Positions 21,401 to 30,890 are shown, counted from the stretch's first letter. The stretch: DNA of 64,000 nucleotides from Williamsia sterculiae (GCF_900156495.1 NZ_FTNT01000008.1:124001-188000), one strand, 5' to 3'. Notes: generated by a model from the letters alone, not told the origin. Program-made: numbers and translations.

Positions 21401-22070
21401 CTCGGAGGTCGGCCTGGACGGTCTGCGCGCGGCGCGCGACCTCGGCCTGACGGCCCAGCGGCTTCAGCTGCCGCCGCAGTTCGGCGGTGAGGTCGGTGAG
21501 GCGGGCGAGGTTGGCCTGCATCGCGTCGAGTTTGCGGACGGCCTTCTCTTTGCGTTTGCGATGTTTGAGCACCCCCGCGGCCTCTTCGATGAACGCGCGG
21601 CGGTCCTCGGGACGGGACTCGAGGATGGCCGAGAGGCGTCCCTGTCCCACGATGACGTGCATCTCGCGACCGATGCCGGAGTCGCTGAGCAGTTCCTGAA
21701 CGTCCATCAACCGGCAGGTGGAACCGTTGATCTCGTACTCACCGGCGCCGTCGCGAAACATCCGACGCGTCACCGACACCTCGGAGTAGTCGATGGGCAA
21801 CGCGCCGTCGCTGTTGTCGATGGTCAGGGTGACCTCGGCCCGTCCCAGTGGAGGGCGACCGGAGGTGCCGGCGAAGATGACATCCTCCATCTTGCCGCCG
21901 CGCAGCGCCTTGGCCCCCTGTTCACCCATCACCCAGCTCAGGGCGTCGACGACGTTGGATTTGCCGGACCCGTTCGGCCCGACCACGCAGGTGATCCCCG
22001 GCTCGAACCGGAGGGTGGTCGCCGACGCGAAGGACTTGAAGCCCTTCAGGGTCAGGCTCTTCAGGTGCAT
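18441..22070 (-). CDS. smc: Chromosome partition ATPase SMC
   Basis: SMC dimers with ScpA/ScpB compact and segregate the chromosome. The 1209-residue protein has the N-terminal Walker [21 protein letters not shown] at about 32-51. A first coiled coil is followed by the hinge near 500-680 ([19 protein letters not shown] and onward) and a second coiled coil. The C-terminal ABC signature is [14 protein letters not shown], with Walker [15 protein letters not shown]. Length is normal for the family. No ribosome site is seen, but a TAACCT hexamer lies eight nt before the ATG. It sits between acyP and ftsY, as in Mtb. Confidence 0.97.
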   Translation of the reverse strand: MHLKSLTLKGFKSFASATTLRFEPGITCVVGPNGSGKSNVVDALSWVMGEQGAKALRGGKMEDVIFAGTSGRPPLGRAEVTLTIDNSDGALPIDYSEVSVTRRMFRDGAGEYEINGSTCRLMDVQELLSDSGIGREMHVIVGQGRLSAILESRPEDRRAFIEEAAGVLKHRKRKEKAVRKLDAMQANLARLTDLTAELRRQLKPLGRQAEVARRAQTVQADLRDAKLRLAADDLVILREQMAQQSDTGDAVRQRQQLVAAEIDALTGQVTEHEQEVARIAPVATAAGQAWFRLSALAERVDATARIATERTRHLSEAPPEAPGRDPDELERQAELAQAEEEARGDELADAEETLNLRRAELSAAENAAKSAEQAHMTAVRALADRREGLARLEGQRDNLRTRVESMDADARRLGAAIAAAAEVGDREQTALDDLQGTAVEYEAAEQSLDDHHERCVRAVNQTNERVAELQAAERAEEQRVASLSARIDALSVALERKDGGGWLRDHRPDAVVAPVSELISVRAGFEAAVDAALGAVADAMATRDFASGEAALSALRAADGGRASLLVGGVTPVRPTRLSLPDGACWADEVVTTSSDYAGAMQMLLCDTVVADDLGVARAVLDAAVAAENTAVRVVTRDGDLTGAGWMSGGSTSRPSTLEVQASIDAATVELETARRRGEELGAALSGALAEQTERREAAEQALAGLHDSDAELESVYEQLARHGAAIRAASAEADKLTRQRATVESNRAAAMTELEDHEARLRGARSAAEDTPDSNDDPSDEHAMAREMAAEALGEARTGETEARLAQRTAEERLASVRGRADALRRSARAERANRERLERQRAARRHAATVSEAVAVGAATVAERVRATVADAQRGRDEAEALRSRRSEALDVARRELAERTDILSGLQDEVHRDELARAQATMRIEQLEEQILADFSIAPADLIAEYGPDVALPPTELEVTEYEQARDRGEQVVAPVPMPYDRATQQARLKKAQKDLTTLGKVNPLALEEFAALEERYTFLSTQLEDVKSARRDLLSVVEEVDARILQLFSDAYADVEREFVTVFTTLFPGGDGKLVLTDPTDMLTTGIEVEARPPGKKVKRLSLLSGGEKSLTAIAMLVAIFRARPSPFYVMDEVEAALDDTNLQRLIRLFSQLREKSQLIVITHQKPTMEVADALYGVSMRGDGITTVISQRLRGMDLLPTAETD

Positions 22071-22078
22071 GGCGGTAG

Positions 22079-22084
22079 AGGTTA
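22079..22084 (-). promoter_or_regulatory. Possible leaderless -10 of smc
   Basis: The minus strand reads TAACCT, eight nt before the smc ATG. It fits TANNNT, at the long end of the spacing expected for a leaderless start. Confidence 0.35.
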
Positions 22085-22133
22085 CTGGTCGCGACCGACG
22101 GGACCCGACCGGCGGGTGACCGTGGCGAGCGGC

Positions 22134-22457
22134 TCAGCGCTCGGCGAATCCCGAGAACTCGCCGCCGGCAGCACCCCAGTCCTCGACCACGGTGTCGACC
22201 GACCCGGGCGTGTCGTCACCGCGGAGCAACTCCAGCAGCCGCTCGCAGTTCGCCCGATCGCCCTCGGCCACGACCAACACCCGACCGTCGAGCTGGTTGG
22301 CGGCGTATCCGTCCAGTCCGAGTTCCAGGGCACGGGAGCGGGTCCACCAGCGGAAACCCACACCCTGGACCTTCCCGTGCACCCAGGCGGTGAGTCGCGC
22401 CTCGTCGTGGTCGGTGTCCTTCTGTTCCCCGCTCGGCCCGCTGCTCATGGACGTCAT
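22134..22457 (-). CDS. acyP: Acylphosphatase
   Basis: This small enzyme hydrolyses acyl-phosphate bonds. The 107-residue product (or 104 from an ATG three codons in) has the family signature VHGKVQGVGFRWWTRSRALE with the catalytic Arg. GLDGYAANQLDGRVLVVAEG supplies the second active-site Asn. The first 20 residues are hydrophilic and non-conserved. It is upstream of smc, as in Mtb. The physiological substrate is not known for most members. Confidence 0.93.
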   Translation of the reverse strand: MTSMSSGPSGEQKDTDHDEARLTAWVHGKVQGVGFRWWTRSRALELGLDGYAANQLDGRVLVVAEGDRANCERLLELLRGDDTPGSVDTVVEDWGAAGGEFSGFAER

Positions 22458-22480
22458 TCTCTCCGATGCGAGGGTGTGCG

Positions 22481-22930
22481 TCAGTCGGTCCGGATGGACA
22501 GGTTCACCTCGGTACCCTGCTTGAGGGTGCGTCCGACGGTGCAGACGGCGTCGATGGCGCGTTCGACAACCACCTGCAGACGGGACGCCGCGTCGGCATC
22601 GAGTTCGGAGAAGTCGACCTCCAGCACCTCGTCGAGGCGCGGGTACAGCTCACGTTCACGGTCGGCCTTCCCGCTCACCCGCACCGTCGCGTCGTAGTCG
22701 TCGCCCAGACGCCGGGCCAGCGGTCGGTCGGAGCTCATCCCGGTACAGGCCGCGAGCGCGATCTTCAACAGCTCACCGGGGGTGAACACCCCCTCCACGT
22801 CCTCGGAGCCCACCAGCACCTCGGCACCGCGCGTACTGCGTCCGGTGTAGCGGCGCACGCCGGTGCGCTCCACCCAGAGTTGGGTGGCGGGGGTGGTGGT
22901 ATCGGTGGTCGTCTCAGTCGCCTCGGTCAC
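22481..22930 (-). CDS. OsmC/Ohr-family protein (Rv2923c-like)
   Basis: The 149-residue protein belongs to the OsmC family of thiol peroxidases, which reduce organic hydroperoxides with two Cys residues. Cys residues are seen in LAACTGMSSDRPLARRLG and AVCTVGRTLK, as expected. LWVERTGVRRYTGRSTRGAE closely matches my recollection of Mtb Rv2923c. The GTG at 22928-22930 (VTEATETT) gives a sensible length; upstream GTGs are possible. It marks the left edge of the conserved mycobacterial order, since in Mtb the next upstream gene is fpg/mutM. Confidence 0.88.
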   Translation of the reverse strand: MTEATETTTDTTTPATQLWVERTGVRRYTGRSTRGAEVLVGSEDVEGVFTPGELLKIALAACTGMSSDRPLARRLGDDYDATVRVSGKADRERELYPRLDEVLEVDFSELDADAASRLQVVVERAIDAVCTVGRTLKQGTEVNLSIRTD

Positions 22931-22977
22931 GTCATGAGTGAACACCGGCCGGGCACGGAGTGTTCCGGCAGGACTCC

Positions 22978-22983
22978 TAGGCT
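22978..22983 (+). promoter_or_regulatory. Leaderless-type -10 of the ABM monooxygenase gene
   Basis: TAGGCT is followed by six nt and the ATG at 22990. A GAGG directly touches the ATG and is too close to act as a ribosome site. Confidence 0.5.
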
Positions 22984-22989
22984 CGAGGT

Positions 22990-23268
22990 ATGGGTGAGGT
23001 GACGCTGAGCGGTTTGCTCGTGTGTCGGTCCGACGAGGAGGTCGCGGCGGTCGAGGCGCACCTACGCGCACACATCGAACTCACGCGGGCCGAGCCGGGT
23101 TGTCTGTCCTTCGACGTCGTCCGCACTGAGGATCCGTGGGTCTGGCGAGTCGACGAACGCTTCGACGGTCCCGCAGCCTTCGCCGCCCATCAGCAGCGGG
23201 TCGCGGCCGGTGAGTGGGGTGCGGCGACGAAGACTGTCGAGCGGCGCTACTCGGTGCGGGGGCTGTAG
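22990..23268 (+). CDS. ABM-superfamily (antibiotic biosynthesis monooxygenase-like) protein
   Basis: The 92-residue protein is a single dimeric ferredoxin-like ABM domain, the family of quinol monooxygenases such as YgiN. Visible blocks are VAAVEAHLRAHIELTRAEPG, CLSFDVVRTEDPWVWRVDER and AAFAAHQQRV. Its end is one base from the end of the convergent enolase gene. It is the first gene of the accessory block. Neighbours do not reveal a substrate, and some members have non-oxygenase roles. Confidence 0.82.
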   Translation: MGEVTLSGLLVCRSDEEVAAVEAHLRAHIELTRAEPGCLSFDVVRTEDPWVWRVDERFDGPAAFAAHQQRVAAGEWGAATKTVERRYSVRGL

Positions 23269-23269
23269 G

Positions 23270-24559
23270 TCATCTCGCCGTCCCCGCCGCCAGCAGTGAT
23301 CCACCGGCGTACCGCGCGTGGTCACCCAACTCCGCCTCGATCCTGAGGAGTCGGTTGTACTTGGCCGTACGGTCCGACCGTGACATCGACCCCGTCTTGA
23401 TCTGTCCTGTGCCCAGGGCCACGGCGAGGTCGGCGATGCTGGTGTCCTCGGTTTCTCCGGACCGGTGCGACATGACGGTCGTGTACCCGACGCGGGCGGC
23501 CATGGCCGCGGTGTCGAATGTCTCGGTGACGGTTCCTATCTGGTTGGGCTTGAGCAGTATGGAATTGCCGATCCCGTTCCGGATTCCCGCACCGAACAGG
23601 ACGGGATTGGTACAGAAGACGTCATCGCCGACGAGTTGACAGACCGCGCCCGCGCTCGTCGTGATCTGCGTCCATCCCTCGTCGTCGTCCTGGGCGACGG
23701 GGTCTTCGATCGATACGATCGGGTACGCATCGATCAGCGTCAGCAGGTACTCCACGTGCTCCTCAACCGACCGGACGGAGTCTGTGCCGGTGTAGTGGTA
23801 GGTGCCCTCGCGAAAGAGCTCGGACGCCGCGGGATCGAGTAGGACGACCACGTCGCCTCCCGGCCGGTAGCCCGCTTTCTCGATGGCCGACACGATGTGA
23901 TCCAGAGCCTGGTCCGCGGTCCGGAAGTCGGGTGCGAATCCTCCCTCGTCACCGACATTCGTGTTCTCCCCGGCTTCCGCGAGTTCACGTTTGAGAGTGT
24001 GGAACACCTCGGACCCGATGCGGGCCGCGTCACCGAAAGACCTTGCCGCGACGGGCGCGATCATGAATTCCTGGAAATCGAGCGGATTGTCGGCGTGAGC
24101 GCCACCGTTGACGACGTTGATCATCGGCATCGGCAACAGACGGGACTGCGCACCGCCGAGATACCGGTACAACGGTTCCCGATGAGCCGATGCGGCTGCC
24201 TTCGCCACCGCCAGTGACACCGCGAGGGTCGCGTTCGCACCCAGGCGAGCCTTGTTCGCCGTGCCGTCCAGGGTGATCATCGCCTGGTCCACCGCCGCCT
24301 GGTCCTCGGCATCCATCCCCCGCACGCACGTCGCGATCTCGGTGTTCACATGAGCCACGGCGGTCAACACACCACGCCCGTGGAATCGATGTCGGTCACC
24401 GTCGCGAAGCTCGACCGCCTCGTGTGTTCCCGTCGACGCACCGGACGGGACGGCCGCCGTACCCCGTGAGCCGTCCTCGAGTTCGACCGTGGCCTCGACC
24501 GTCGGGTCCCCTCGGCTGTCGAGAATCTCGTATGCCCTGACCTGTCGGATCCGTGTCAT
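23270..24559 (-). CDS. Enolase, probable second copy
   Basis: The 429-residue protein is a full-length enolase, converting 2-phosphoglycerate to phosphoenolpyruvate. Visible blocks are [35 protein letters not shown], metal-site [28 protein letters not shown] with a catalytic Lys, and [17 protein letters not shown]. The ATG at 24557-24559 has GGGAGAGGA six nt upstream. The usual housekeeping eno of these bacteria lies beside ftsB/divIC genes, which are absent here. Placement with a divergent LysR regulator suggests a regulated paralogue. Odd positions include [12 protein letters not shown], where many enolases have a VTN segment. Whether another eno exists cannot be seen. Confidence 0.9.
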   Translation of the reverse strand: MTRIRQVRAYEILDSRGDPTVEATVELEDGSRGTAAVPSGASTGTHEAVELRDGDRHRFHGRGVLTAVAHVNTEIATCVRGMDAEDQAAVDQAMITLDGTANKARLGANATLAVSLAVAKAAASAHREPLYRYLGGAQSRLLPMPMINVVNGGAHADNPLDFQEFMIAPVAARSFGDAARIGSEVFHTLKRELAEAGENTNVGDEGGFAPDFRTADQALDHIVSAIEKAGYRPGGDVVVLLDPAASELFREGTYHYTGTDSVRSVEEHVEYLLTLIDAYPIVSIEDPVAQDDDEGWTQITTSAGAVCQLVGDDVFCTNPVLFGAGIRNGIGNSILLKPNQIGTVTETFDTAAMAARVGYTTVMSHRSGETEDTSIADLAVALGTGQIKTGSMSRSDRTAKYNRLLRIEAELGDHARYAGGSLLAAGTAR

Positions 24560-24611
24560 CTGTGGTCCTCTCCCGTCGGTGACCGGCCGTGTGTGGCCCG
24601 GTGGAGCCAGT

Positions 24612-24653
24612 CTCACCAGGGGACTACCCGGTCGGTAGACCGTCATCGGTGAG
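24612..24653. promoter_or_regulatory. Nested dyads between the enolase gene and lysR
   Basis: CTACC-n5-GGTAG at 24624-24638 lies inside outer arms CTCACC (24612-24617) and GGTGAG (24648-24653). The 113-bp gap between divergent genes is where a LysR regulator normally binds, and the spacing suits a tetramer covering two half-sites. It is the best operator candidate for the adjacent regulator. Confidence 0.5.
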
Positions 24654-24660
24654 GTGGTCA

Positions 24661-24666
24661 TAGAGT
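24661..24666 (+). promoter_or_regulatory. Leaderless-type -10 of lysR
   Basis: TAGAGT precedes the lysR ATG by six nt, with no ribosome site. It adjoins the dyad, so the regulator could repress its own gene. Confidence 0.5.
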
Positions 24667-24672
24667 TCGCTT

Positions 24673-25617
24673 ATGCCCTTGTCCGTGCGGGTCACCGATC
24701 TCTCGAGCCTCGAATTGCTGGCGACCATCGCCACGACGGGCAGCATCGGCGCCTGCGCCCGTCACCACGGGTTGTCGCAACCCGCGGTCAGCGCGCGTGT
24801 TCGGGGCCTCGAACAACGCCTGGGGCTGCGGTTGTTGGACCGGCATGCACGCGGCACCACCCTGACCACATCCGGTCAGATCGTGCTCGAATGGGCTCGG
24901 CCGGCTCTCGATGCTGCTGCTGCGCTCGACCTGTCCCTGGACACCCTGACGGGCGCATCCCCTGCACAGCTGACGATCGCGGCAAGCACCACCATCGCCG
25001 AGTTCTTTCTCCCGACCTGGTTCGCGACCCTCCGCGGGCGACTCCCCGGTGTCACCGTGAGCCTGTTGTGCCACAACAGTGCCGACGCCGTGGCGCTGGT
25101 CCGACGAGGTGCGGTGGAGCTGGCCTTCGCCGAATTGGGCCACATTCCGGACGAATTGGACCACCGACCCGTCGTCCGTGATCGGCTCGTGGTCGTGGTG
25201 GCTCCCGACCATGCGTGGGCCACGCGCCAGGCCATCGCACCCGGCGATCTCGCTGCCGCCCCACTGATCCTGCGTGAACCGGGTTCGGCCACCCGATCGG
25301 TCCTCCACAACCGACTCGAGGCGCTACCCACGCCGCTCCGGCTGGTCCCGGCAATGGAGTTCACCTCCGCGACCGCCATCAAGAACGCGGTGACAACCGG
25401 TCTCGGTCCGGCGGTGCTCAGCGAGTTGACCGTGCTCGACGAGTTGTCGGCGGGGACGCTGGTCGAGGTACCGGTGTCCGGCCTCGTCCTGCACCGTCAG
25501 CTTCATGTGTGCTGGCGCCGCCACCATCGCTTCAGCACCTCAGCCGGGGACCTCCTCGACATCGCCACGGGCAGCGGTGAATTAGGGTCGCCTGATGGAG
25601 GGGTTCGCCAGCCCTGA
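24673..25617 (+). CDS. LysR-family transcriptional regulator
   Basis: The 314-residue protein has an N-terminal winged helix-turn-helix (residues 8-67: ELLATIATTGSIGACARHHG, then LSQPAVSARVRGLEQRLGL) and a C-terminal effector-binding domain, starting near residue 95, with LTIAASTTIAEFFLPTWF. It diverges from the enolase gene and probably controls it. The effector is unknown; a metabolite near phosphoglycerate or phosphoenolpyruvate would be a reasonable guess. Confidence 0.9.
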   Translation: MPLSVRVTDLSSLELLATIATTGSIGACARHHGLSQPAVSARVRGLEQRLGLRLLDRHARGTTLTTSGQIVLEWARPALDAAAALDLSLDTLTGASPAQLTIAASTTIAEFFLPTWFATLRGRLPGVTVSLLCHNSADAVALVRRGAVELAFAELGHIPDELDHRPVVRDRLVVVVAPDHAWATRQAIAPGDLAAAPLILREPGSATRSVLHNRLEALPTPLRLVPAMEFTSATAIKNAVTTGLGPAVLSELTVLDELSAGTLVEVPVSGLVLHRQLHVCWRRHHRFSTSAGDLLDIATGSGELGSPDGGVRQP

Positions 25618-25638
25618 GCGTCGATCCCGGTCGATTCT

Positions 25639-25656
25639 GTTACCGGCGAGGGTAAC
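25639..25656. repeat. Inverted repeat after lysR
   Basis: GTTACC-n6-GGTAAC is a perfect 6-bp dyad 22 nt past the lysR stop. It could be a weak terminator or an operator for the HNH gene that follows. Confidence 0.35.
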
Positions 25657-25769
25657 TCGCTTTGCACAGCCAATTCTGTCCGACCTCGCATGTACACTGG
25701 ACAACAGAACATCGGACGCGGGTTTCACGGAATGACGTTCAGATCCTTCTGCGCCGGAAGCTGTCTCGC

Positions 25770-26727
25770 ATGTTCACCTACACCGACACCACCGTCGACG
25801 ACGGGCTGTTGTCCACATCACCGGTCGTCGATCTCATCGCCGCCGGCCACGACTCCCAACGCCTCGAGCGCCAGTCCAACGCACGCACCATCCTCTCCGC
25901 CTACCTCGACGGACAGTTCAGCTACCGCCGCGCCCACCTCCTCGCCACCACACTGACCGGCGTGCACACCGATAATCTCGACCACGCCCAGTCCGACGCC
26001 ATCGCACTGGCCCGAGAACCACTCACCGACACCACGCTGCGCGACCGGCTCGACGCACTCATCATCGAGCTTGATCCCGACAAAGCCGCCGCCGACCGCG
26101 AAGAATTCACCAACAACCAGAACATCCGGGTGACCAAAGACCGACACGGCCACTCCACCCTCGACGGCTGCATCCCCGCCGCCCAAGGCGAACACCACCG
26201 TCAGCGCATAACCACCCTCATCACGCAGCGCCTGTGCGAACACGACTCACGATCGACACGCCAACGGCGAGTCGCCGCGCTGGCCGACATCCAGGGCATG
26301 ACCACCCTCGCCCGCGACTGCACCACCTCGCAGTGCCCGGCCACCGCGGCCGTCACCACCGCGCCCACACCATCAGCAGCCGTGGCCATCACCCTCACCC
26401 TCCGTACCGGTCATCTCGCCCACCTCGGCCGCTACGGCACCACCGACCCCACACTCGCCGACCACCTCGTTCCCGGCGATGGCGATGGCCGTGAGATCAC
26501 GCCCACCGCCCTGACCTACCGACCGTCTCGAGCACTGAATCGCCGACATCCTCGCCACCGACCGCACCTGCCGATACCCCTTCTGCGACACACCCGCCGA
26601 GGACTGCGACATCGACCACATCACCCCCTTCGACCACAACGACCCCCGACGCGGCGGACTCACCATCAACCGCAACCTCGCACCAATCTGCACCCCCGAC
26701 CACCACCGAAAACACCACGGCGACTGA
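25770..26727 (+). pseudogene. Frameshifted DUF222/HNH endonuclease-family gene (13E12-type)
   Basis: From the ATG at 25770 the frame codes for a DUF222-type protein (VVDLIAAGHDSQRLERQSNA, LDGQFSYRRAHLLATTL, LDALIIELDPDKAAADREEF) up to about TPTALTYRPSRA. The C-terminal HNH domain is in the +1 frame: ILATDRTCRYPFCDTPAEDC, DIDHITPFDHNDPRRGG, LTINRNLAPICTPDHHRKHH, ending at 26725-26727. A TGA at 26536-26538 lies in that frame just before the HNH part, so a small insertion or deletion near 26530 splits the gene. The original frame runs on as His/Pro/Arg-rich nonsense. Relatives are the multicopy 13E12 repeat proteins of mycolata. Sequencing error is possible but less likely. Confidence 0.75.
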
Positions 26728-26823
26728 ATACCCACCATCGACCACCACCGCCGGATCACCTGGACCAACAACCACACCGACCAACACATCACCACCACAC
26801 CATGAGGTCGTCGCGGATGTAGA

Positions 26824-27528
26824 TCACCGCACGAACCGATACCCCATCCCCGCCTCGGTCAACAGGTGCCGCGGATGCGCGGGATCGGGTTCCAGTTTGC
26901 GGCGCAGACCGGCGAGATACACCCGCAGATAATGGTTCTGGCCGCTGTAGGCCGGTCCCCACACCTGGTGCAACAGTTCTCGCTGACCCACCAGCTTGCC
27001 CTCGTTGCGGACCAGCATCTCCAGCACGCCCCACTCGGTCGGCGTCAGGTGAACCTCGCTGTCGCCGCGTATCACCCGGGTTCCGGCCAGATCCACCGTG
27101 AACGAGTCGGTCTCGACCACCGGGGTGTCCTGCGCCGCTCCGGTCGCGGCGGCCCGACGCAACGCCGCCCGCAGCCGCGCCAGGAACTCGTCCATCCCGA
27201 ACGGTTTGGTGACGTAGTCGTCGGCACCGGCGTCGAGAGCATCCACCTTGTCCGCCGAATCGGTGCGCGCCGACAGCACGATCACCGGCACACCGGTCCA
27301 CCCGCGCAACCCGGCCAACACCTCCAGCCCGTCGAGGTCGGGCAGTCCCAGATCGAGGATCACCAGGGCGGGCTGCACCTCCGCGGCCGCCCGCAATGCT
27401 CCCGCACCCGTTCGTGCGGTGGTCACGTCGAACCCGCGTGCGTTCAGGTTGATCTGCAACGCGCGCAGGATCTGCGGCTCGTCGTCCACCACCAGAACCC
27501 GGACACGCTCTGCCCCTTCGCTGTTCAT
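26824..27528 (-). CDS. kdpE: Response regulator KdpE
   Basis: KdpE is the OmpR/PhoB-type activator of the kdp genes. The 234-residue protein has a receiver domain with acidic pair DDE at 15-17, phospho-acceptor Asp59 in ILDLGLPDLDG and Lys108 in YVTKPF. A winged-helix domain follows (LTPTEWGVLEMLVRNEGKLV, YLRVYLAGLRRKLEPD). Its ATG overlaps the kdpD stop as ATGA, so the pair is translationally coupled. It is the last gene of the kdp cluster. Confidence 0.95.
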   Translation of the reverse strand: MNSEGAERVRVLVVDDEPQILRALQINLNARGFDVTTARTGAGALRAAAEVQPALVILDLGLPDLDGLEVLAGLRGWTGVPVIVLSARTDSADKVDALDAGADDYVTKPFGMDEFLARLRAALRRAAATGAAQDTPVVETDSFTVDLAGTRVIRGDSEVHLTPTEWGVLEMLVRNEGKLVGQRELLHQVWGPAYSGQNHYLRVYLAGLRRKLEPDPAHPRHLLTEAGMGYRFVR

Positions 27529-30188
27529 TCCCCCACCCCGATCCCGGCCGACTGCTCCGCAGGCACCCAGCGTGGCACCTCGATGGTCACCGTCAGCCCG
27601 CCCCCGGGCGTGTCCCCCACCTCGATGGTCCCGTCGATCGCCTCGACGAACCCCTGTGCCACCGACAGCCCCAGCCCCACACCCACACTCTCGTTACGGT
27701 CCCCCAGGCGTTGGAACGCCCCGAACAACCGTTCTCGATCACCGACGTCCACCCCCACCCCGTGGTCTATCACCGTGATGAGCACGGTTCCCGTGGCGGC
27801 GTCGGCGCCGGGTGCGGCCGACAGGCTCGTCTCGATCTCCACATCGTGGGCACCACTGTGCCGCATCGCGTTGTCCACCACATTGGCCAGCGCCCGCTCC
27901 AACAACCCGGCATCGGTGGTCACCATCTCCGGACCGATGCGCGTGCACACGCGGTCGATCTCCGGGCCCGCGTAGGAGGCGATACCCGCCAGCACGTGAC
28001 CCACCACGTCTCCCACGTACACCGGCTGCAGCTCCGGGGAGATGACCCCGGCGGCCAGCCGCGACGAGTCCAACAGGTTCTCCACCAGCGCGGTCAGGTG
28101 GTCGGCGGATTCCTCCACGGTGGCCAGCAACTCCTCGGTGTCCTCGGGTGAGAAGGACACATCGGTCGACCGCAGACTCGAGGCTGCCACCTTGACCGCG
28201 GCCAACGGGGTGCGCAGGTCGTGACTCACCGCCGACAGCAGCGCCCGGCGCAACCGGTCGGTCTCGGACAACGCCCGCGCCTCCGACGCCTCCGCGTTCA
28301 GCCGCCGCCGCTCCACCACCGACGCTGCCTGGGTGGCCACCGCGGTCAGCACCCGGCGATCCCGCCCGCCGAGGGTGGGCCCCGACAGCAACAGTTCGAA
28401 ACGCACCGCTGACTCCGGTGCGGCGGTGCGGCGGTCGGTGTAGACGGACGCCGGGCGCGCGCCCTGCACCGCGACTCGCACGCTGGTCTGGGCATCGGAG
28501 GTGGTCTGTGGCGGATCCTCACCCACCTGCCCCTCCACCGATCGTGTGGTGCGACCACCCTCACCGACGCCACCGTCCAGCCGAACCAGCGACACCGCGC
28601 GTTGGTCGTAGGTCTCCCGGACCCGTTCCAGCAACCCCGTCAACTCCTCACCGGAGAGCACCGCGCCGGAGAAGGTGGCCAGCAGTTCGGCCTCCCGCGT
28701 CGCGCGGAGTGCCTCCTGCCGTCGCGTGCCCGCCGAGTTCACCAGCACCGCGATGGCGATGGCCACGATGAGCATCACGATGAGGGTCACCGCGTTGTCG
28801 GGTTGGGCGATGGTCAGGCTGTAGCGGGGATCGGTGAAGAAGTAGTTGAGCAGCAGGCCCGACGCGACCGCGGACAACGCGGCGGGCCCCACGCCACCGA
28901 GCAGTGAGATGACGACCACCACCACGAAGAACATGGCCGTCTCGCTGGCGAATCCGAGCCATCGGTCGAGCAGCGCGATGACCGCGGTCGCCAGCACCGG
29001 CACCACCACGGCGAACACCCAACTCAATGGCCGGTGGAAACGGCTGCCGCGGATGTCGAGCGGGTGGTCGCGATGGCCCTGATCGTGGGTGACCATGTGG
29101 ACGTCGATGCTGCCGGACATCCGCAGGACCCGCGCTCCCACCCCCTCGTCGACGAATCGCTGCCAACGGGTGCGCCGCGAGGTGCCGATCACCAGTTGGG
29201 TCGCATTCATCCCGCGGGCGAAGTCGAGCATGGCCACGGCCACGTCGTCACCGACCACCGTGTGCACCTGAGCGCCCAGCCGGCCCGCCATCGCGGTCGA
29301 CTCGACCATGTCCGCGCCGTGCGGATCCAACAGACCGTCGCCGCGCACCACGTGGACCACCACGAGTTCGGCGCTGGATCGCGATGCGATCCGGCTGGCG
29401 CGCCGCATGAGCGTCGCCGATTCCGATCCACCGGTGATCGCCACCACCACCCGCTCCCGGGTCTCCCAGGTGTCGGTGATCTCATGCGCGGCCCGGTAGT
29501 CGGCCAGCGACTCCTCCACCCGATCGGCCAACCACAGCAACGCCAGTTCCCGCAGTGCGGTGATGTTGCCCCGTCGGAAATAGTTGGCCAACGCCCCGAC
29601 GACCCGGTCGTTGGGATACACCTTGCCCGCCCGTAACCGCTGCTGCAGCGCCTCCGGTGAGATGTCCACCAACTCGATCTGGTCGGCGGCTCGGACCACG
29701 TCGTCGGGAACGGTCTCCTGCTGCTGGGTGCCGGTGATCTGCTGGACCACGTCGTTGAGGCTCTCCAGGTGCTGGATGTTCACCGTGGACAACACGTCGA
29801 TCCCCGCATCCAGGATCTCCTGGATGTCCTGCCACCGCTTGGCGTGTCGGCCGCCTGGTGCGTTCGAGTGGGCCAACTCGTCGACCAGCACCAGAGCGGG
29901 CCTGCGACGCAGGACCGCGTCGAGATCCATCTCGGCCAACTCCACTCCGCGATGCCGGCGGACGGTACGCGGCACCACCTCGATCCCCGACAACAGTGCT
30001 GCGGTGTCCGCCCGACCGTGGCTCTCCACCACGCCGATGACGGTGTCGACTCCCTCACCGATCAGCGCGCGCGCATCCGTGAGCATCTCGTAGGTCTTGC
30101 CCACCCCCGGCGCACAACCCAGGAAGATGCGGAACGAGCCTCGCCGTTCGGGTTCGGCGCTCGTCGGGCGCCCATCGGTTGTGCTCAC
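27525..30188 (-). CDS. kdpD: Potassium- and turgor-responsive sensor kinase KdpD
   Basis: The 888-residue protein has the KdpD sensor domain with Walker A GCAPGVGKTYEML at 24-36 and a universal-stress-like domain (VVVAITGGSESATLMRRASR). Four membrane helices lie in the middle (LSWVFAVVVPVLATAVIALL and onward), then a GAF-like region, the HisKA box SHDLRTPLAAVK and an ATPase domain with NVVDNAMRHS. The GTG at 30186-30188 is chosen because AAGGA lies seven nt upstream. It sits 56 nt after kdpC and overlaps kdpE. Confidence 0.95.
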   Translation of the reverse strand: MSTTDGRPTSAEPERRGSFRIFLGCAPGVGKTYEMLTDARALIGEGVDTVIGVVESHGRADTAALLSGIEVVPRTVRRHRGVELAEMDLDAVLRRRPALVLVDELAHSNAPGGRHAKRWQDIQEILDAGIDVLSTVNIQHLESLNDVVQQITGTQQQETVPDDVVRAADQIELVDISPEALQQRLRAGKVYPNDRVVGALANYFRRGNITALRELALLWLADRVEESLADYRAAHEITDTWETRERVVVAITGGSESATLMRRASRIASRSSAELVVVHVVRGDGLLDPHGADMVESTAMAGRLGAQVHTVVGDDVAVAMLDFARGMNATQLVIGTSRRTRWQRFVDEGVGARVLRMSGSIDVHMVTHDQGHRDHPLDIRGSRFHRPLSWVFAVVVPVLATAVIALLDRWLGFASETAMFFVVVVVISLLGGVGPAALSAVASGLLLNYFFTDPRYSLTIAQPDNAVTLIVMLIVAIAIAVLVNSAGTRRQEALRATREAELLATFSGAVLSGEELTGLLERVRETYDQRAVSLVRLDGGVGEGGRTTRSVEGQVGEDPPQTTSDAQTSVRVAVQGARPASVYTDRRTAAPESAVRFELLLSGPTLGGRDRRVLTAVATQAASVVERRRLNAEASEARALSETDRLRRALLSAVSHDLRTPLAAVKVAASSLRSTDVSFSPEDTEELLATVEESADHLTALVENLLDSSRLAAGVISPELQPVYVGDVVGHVLAGIASYAGPEIDRVCTRIGPEMVTTDAGLLERALANVVDNAMRHSGAHDVEIETSLSAAPGADAATGTVLITVIDHGVGVDVGDRERLFGAFQRLGDRNESVGVGLGLSVAQGFVEAIDGTIEVGDTPGGGLTVTIEVPRWVPAEQSAGIGVGE

Positions 30189-30244
30189 ACCTCGATCCTT
30201 CCCCGCCCACCGACCTTTCACCACCACCGACGCCGCGGGCCAGG

Positions 30245-30886
30245 TCAGCGACACCCTGGTGCGGTGGCGCCCAGTGCGAGGTTCACCTCGAGCACGTTCA
30301 CCCGCGGCTGTCCCAGGAAACCCCACTGCCTGTCGGTGGTGTGGTCGTCGACGATGCGGCGCACCTCCGACGCCGACCGCCCCGTGACCCTGGCGATCCT
30401 CGGAATCTGCAGCGCCGCATAGGCTGGGCTGATGTCCGGGTCGAGGGACGATCCCGACCCGGTCACCGCGTCGACGGGTACCGCCGATGGGGGCACACCC
30501 TCGCGTGCGGCGATCACCGTGCGGCGCGCGGTGATCGACCGGGCCAGCGACTCGCTGGACGGACCCTGGTTGCTGGGCACCGACGAGTCCGCCGCGCCAG
30601 GGGCCATCGGGTTGTCCGCACTCCCGACCACCCGGCCGTGCAGGTAGCGGTCGGGTTGTCCGGCCGGGACCTGCGGATCCACACCCAGCAGGGTCGACCC
30701 CACACTGCAGCCGTGTACATCACGGGCGATCGCCCCCTCCGCGGCGGTGCTGTCGGTCCGCGATATCGCCCACACCACGGCCGGGTACGCGCCACCGAGG
30801 ATCACGGTGAGGGCCACCAGCACAGCCGCGGACACCAGCAACTGGCGCGTCCACGTCCTGACCCCACCCGCAGCGATCACACTCAT
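30245..30886 (-). CDS. kdpC: Potassium-transporting ATPase subunit C
   Basis: KdpC is a single-span subunit needed for assembly and potassium affinity of KdpFABC. The 213-residue protein has one helix at about residues 18-40 (VSAAVLVALTVILGGAYPAV), then the conserved GSTLLG, GSGSSLDPDISPAYAALQIP and NVLEVNLAL blocks. It begins four nt after the kdpB stop. Confidence 0.95.
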   Translation of the reverse strand: MSVIAAGGVRTWTRQLLVSAAVLVALTVILGGAYPAVVWAISRTDSTAAEGAIARDVHGCSVGSTLLGVDPQVPAGQPDRYLHGRVVGSADNPMAPGAADSSVPSNQGPSSESLARSITARRTVIAAREGVPPSAVPVDAVTGSGSSLDPDISPAYAALQIPRIARVTGRSASEVRRIVDDHTTDRQWGFLGQPRVNVLEVNLALGATAPGCR

Positions 30887-30890
30887 CTCG

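Noticed and set aside
19329-22697. Plus-strand open frame of more than 1100 codons
   Set aside because: It is antisense to smc, acyP and the OsmC-like gene. Its Arg/Gly/His-rich translation is typical of a shadow frame in GC-rich DNA.
26728-26823. Continuation of the HNH gene to 26822
   Set aside because: The His/Pro/Arg-rich extension is the wrong frame after the frameshift; the HNH domain ends at the TGA at 26725-26727 in the other frame.
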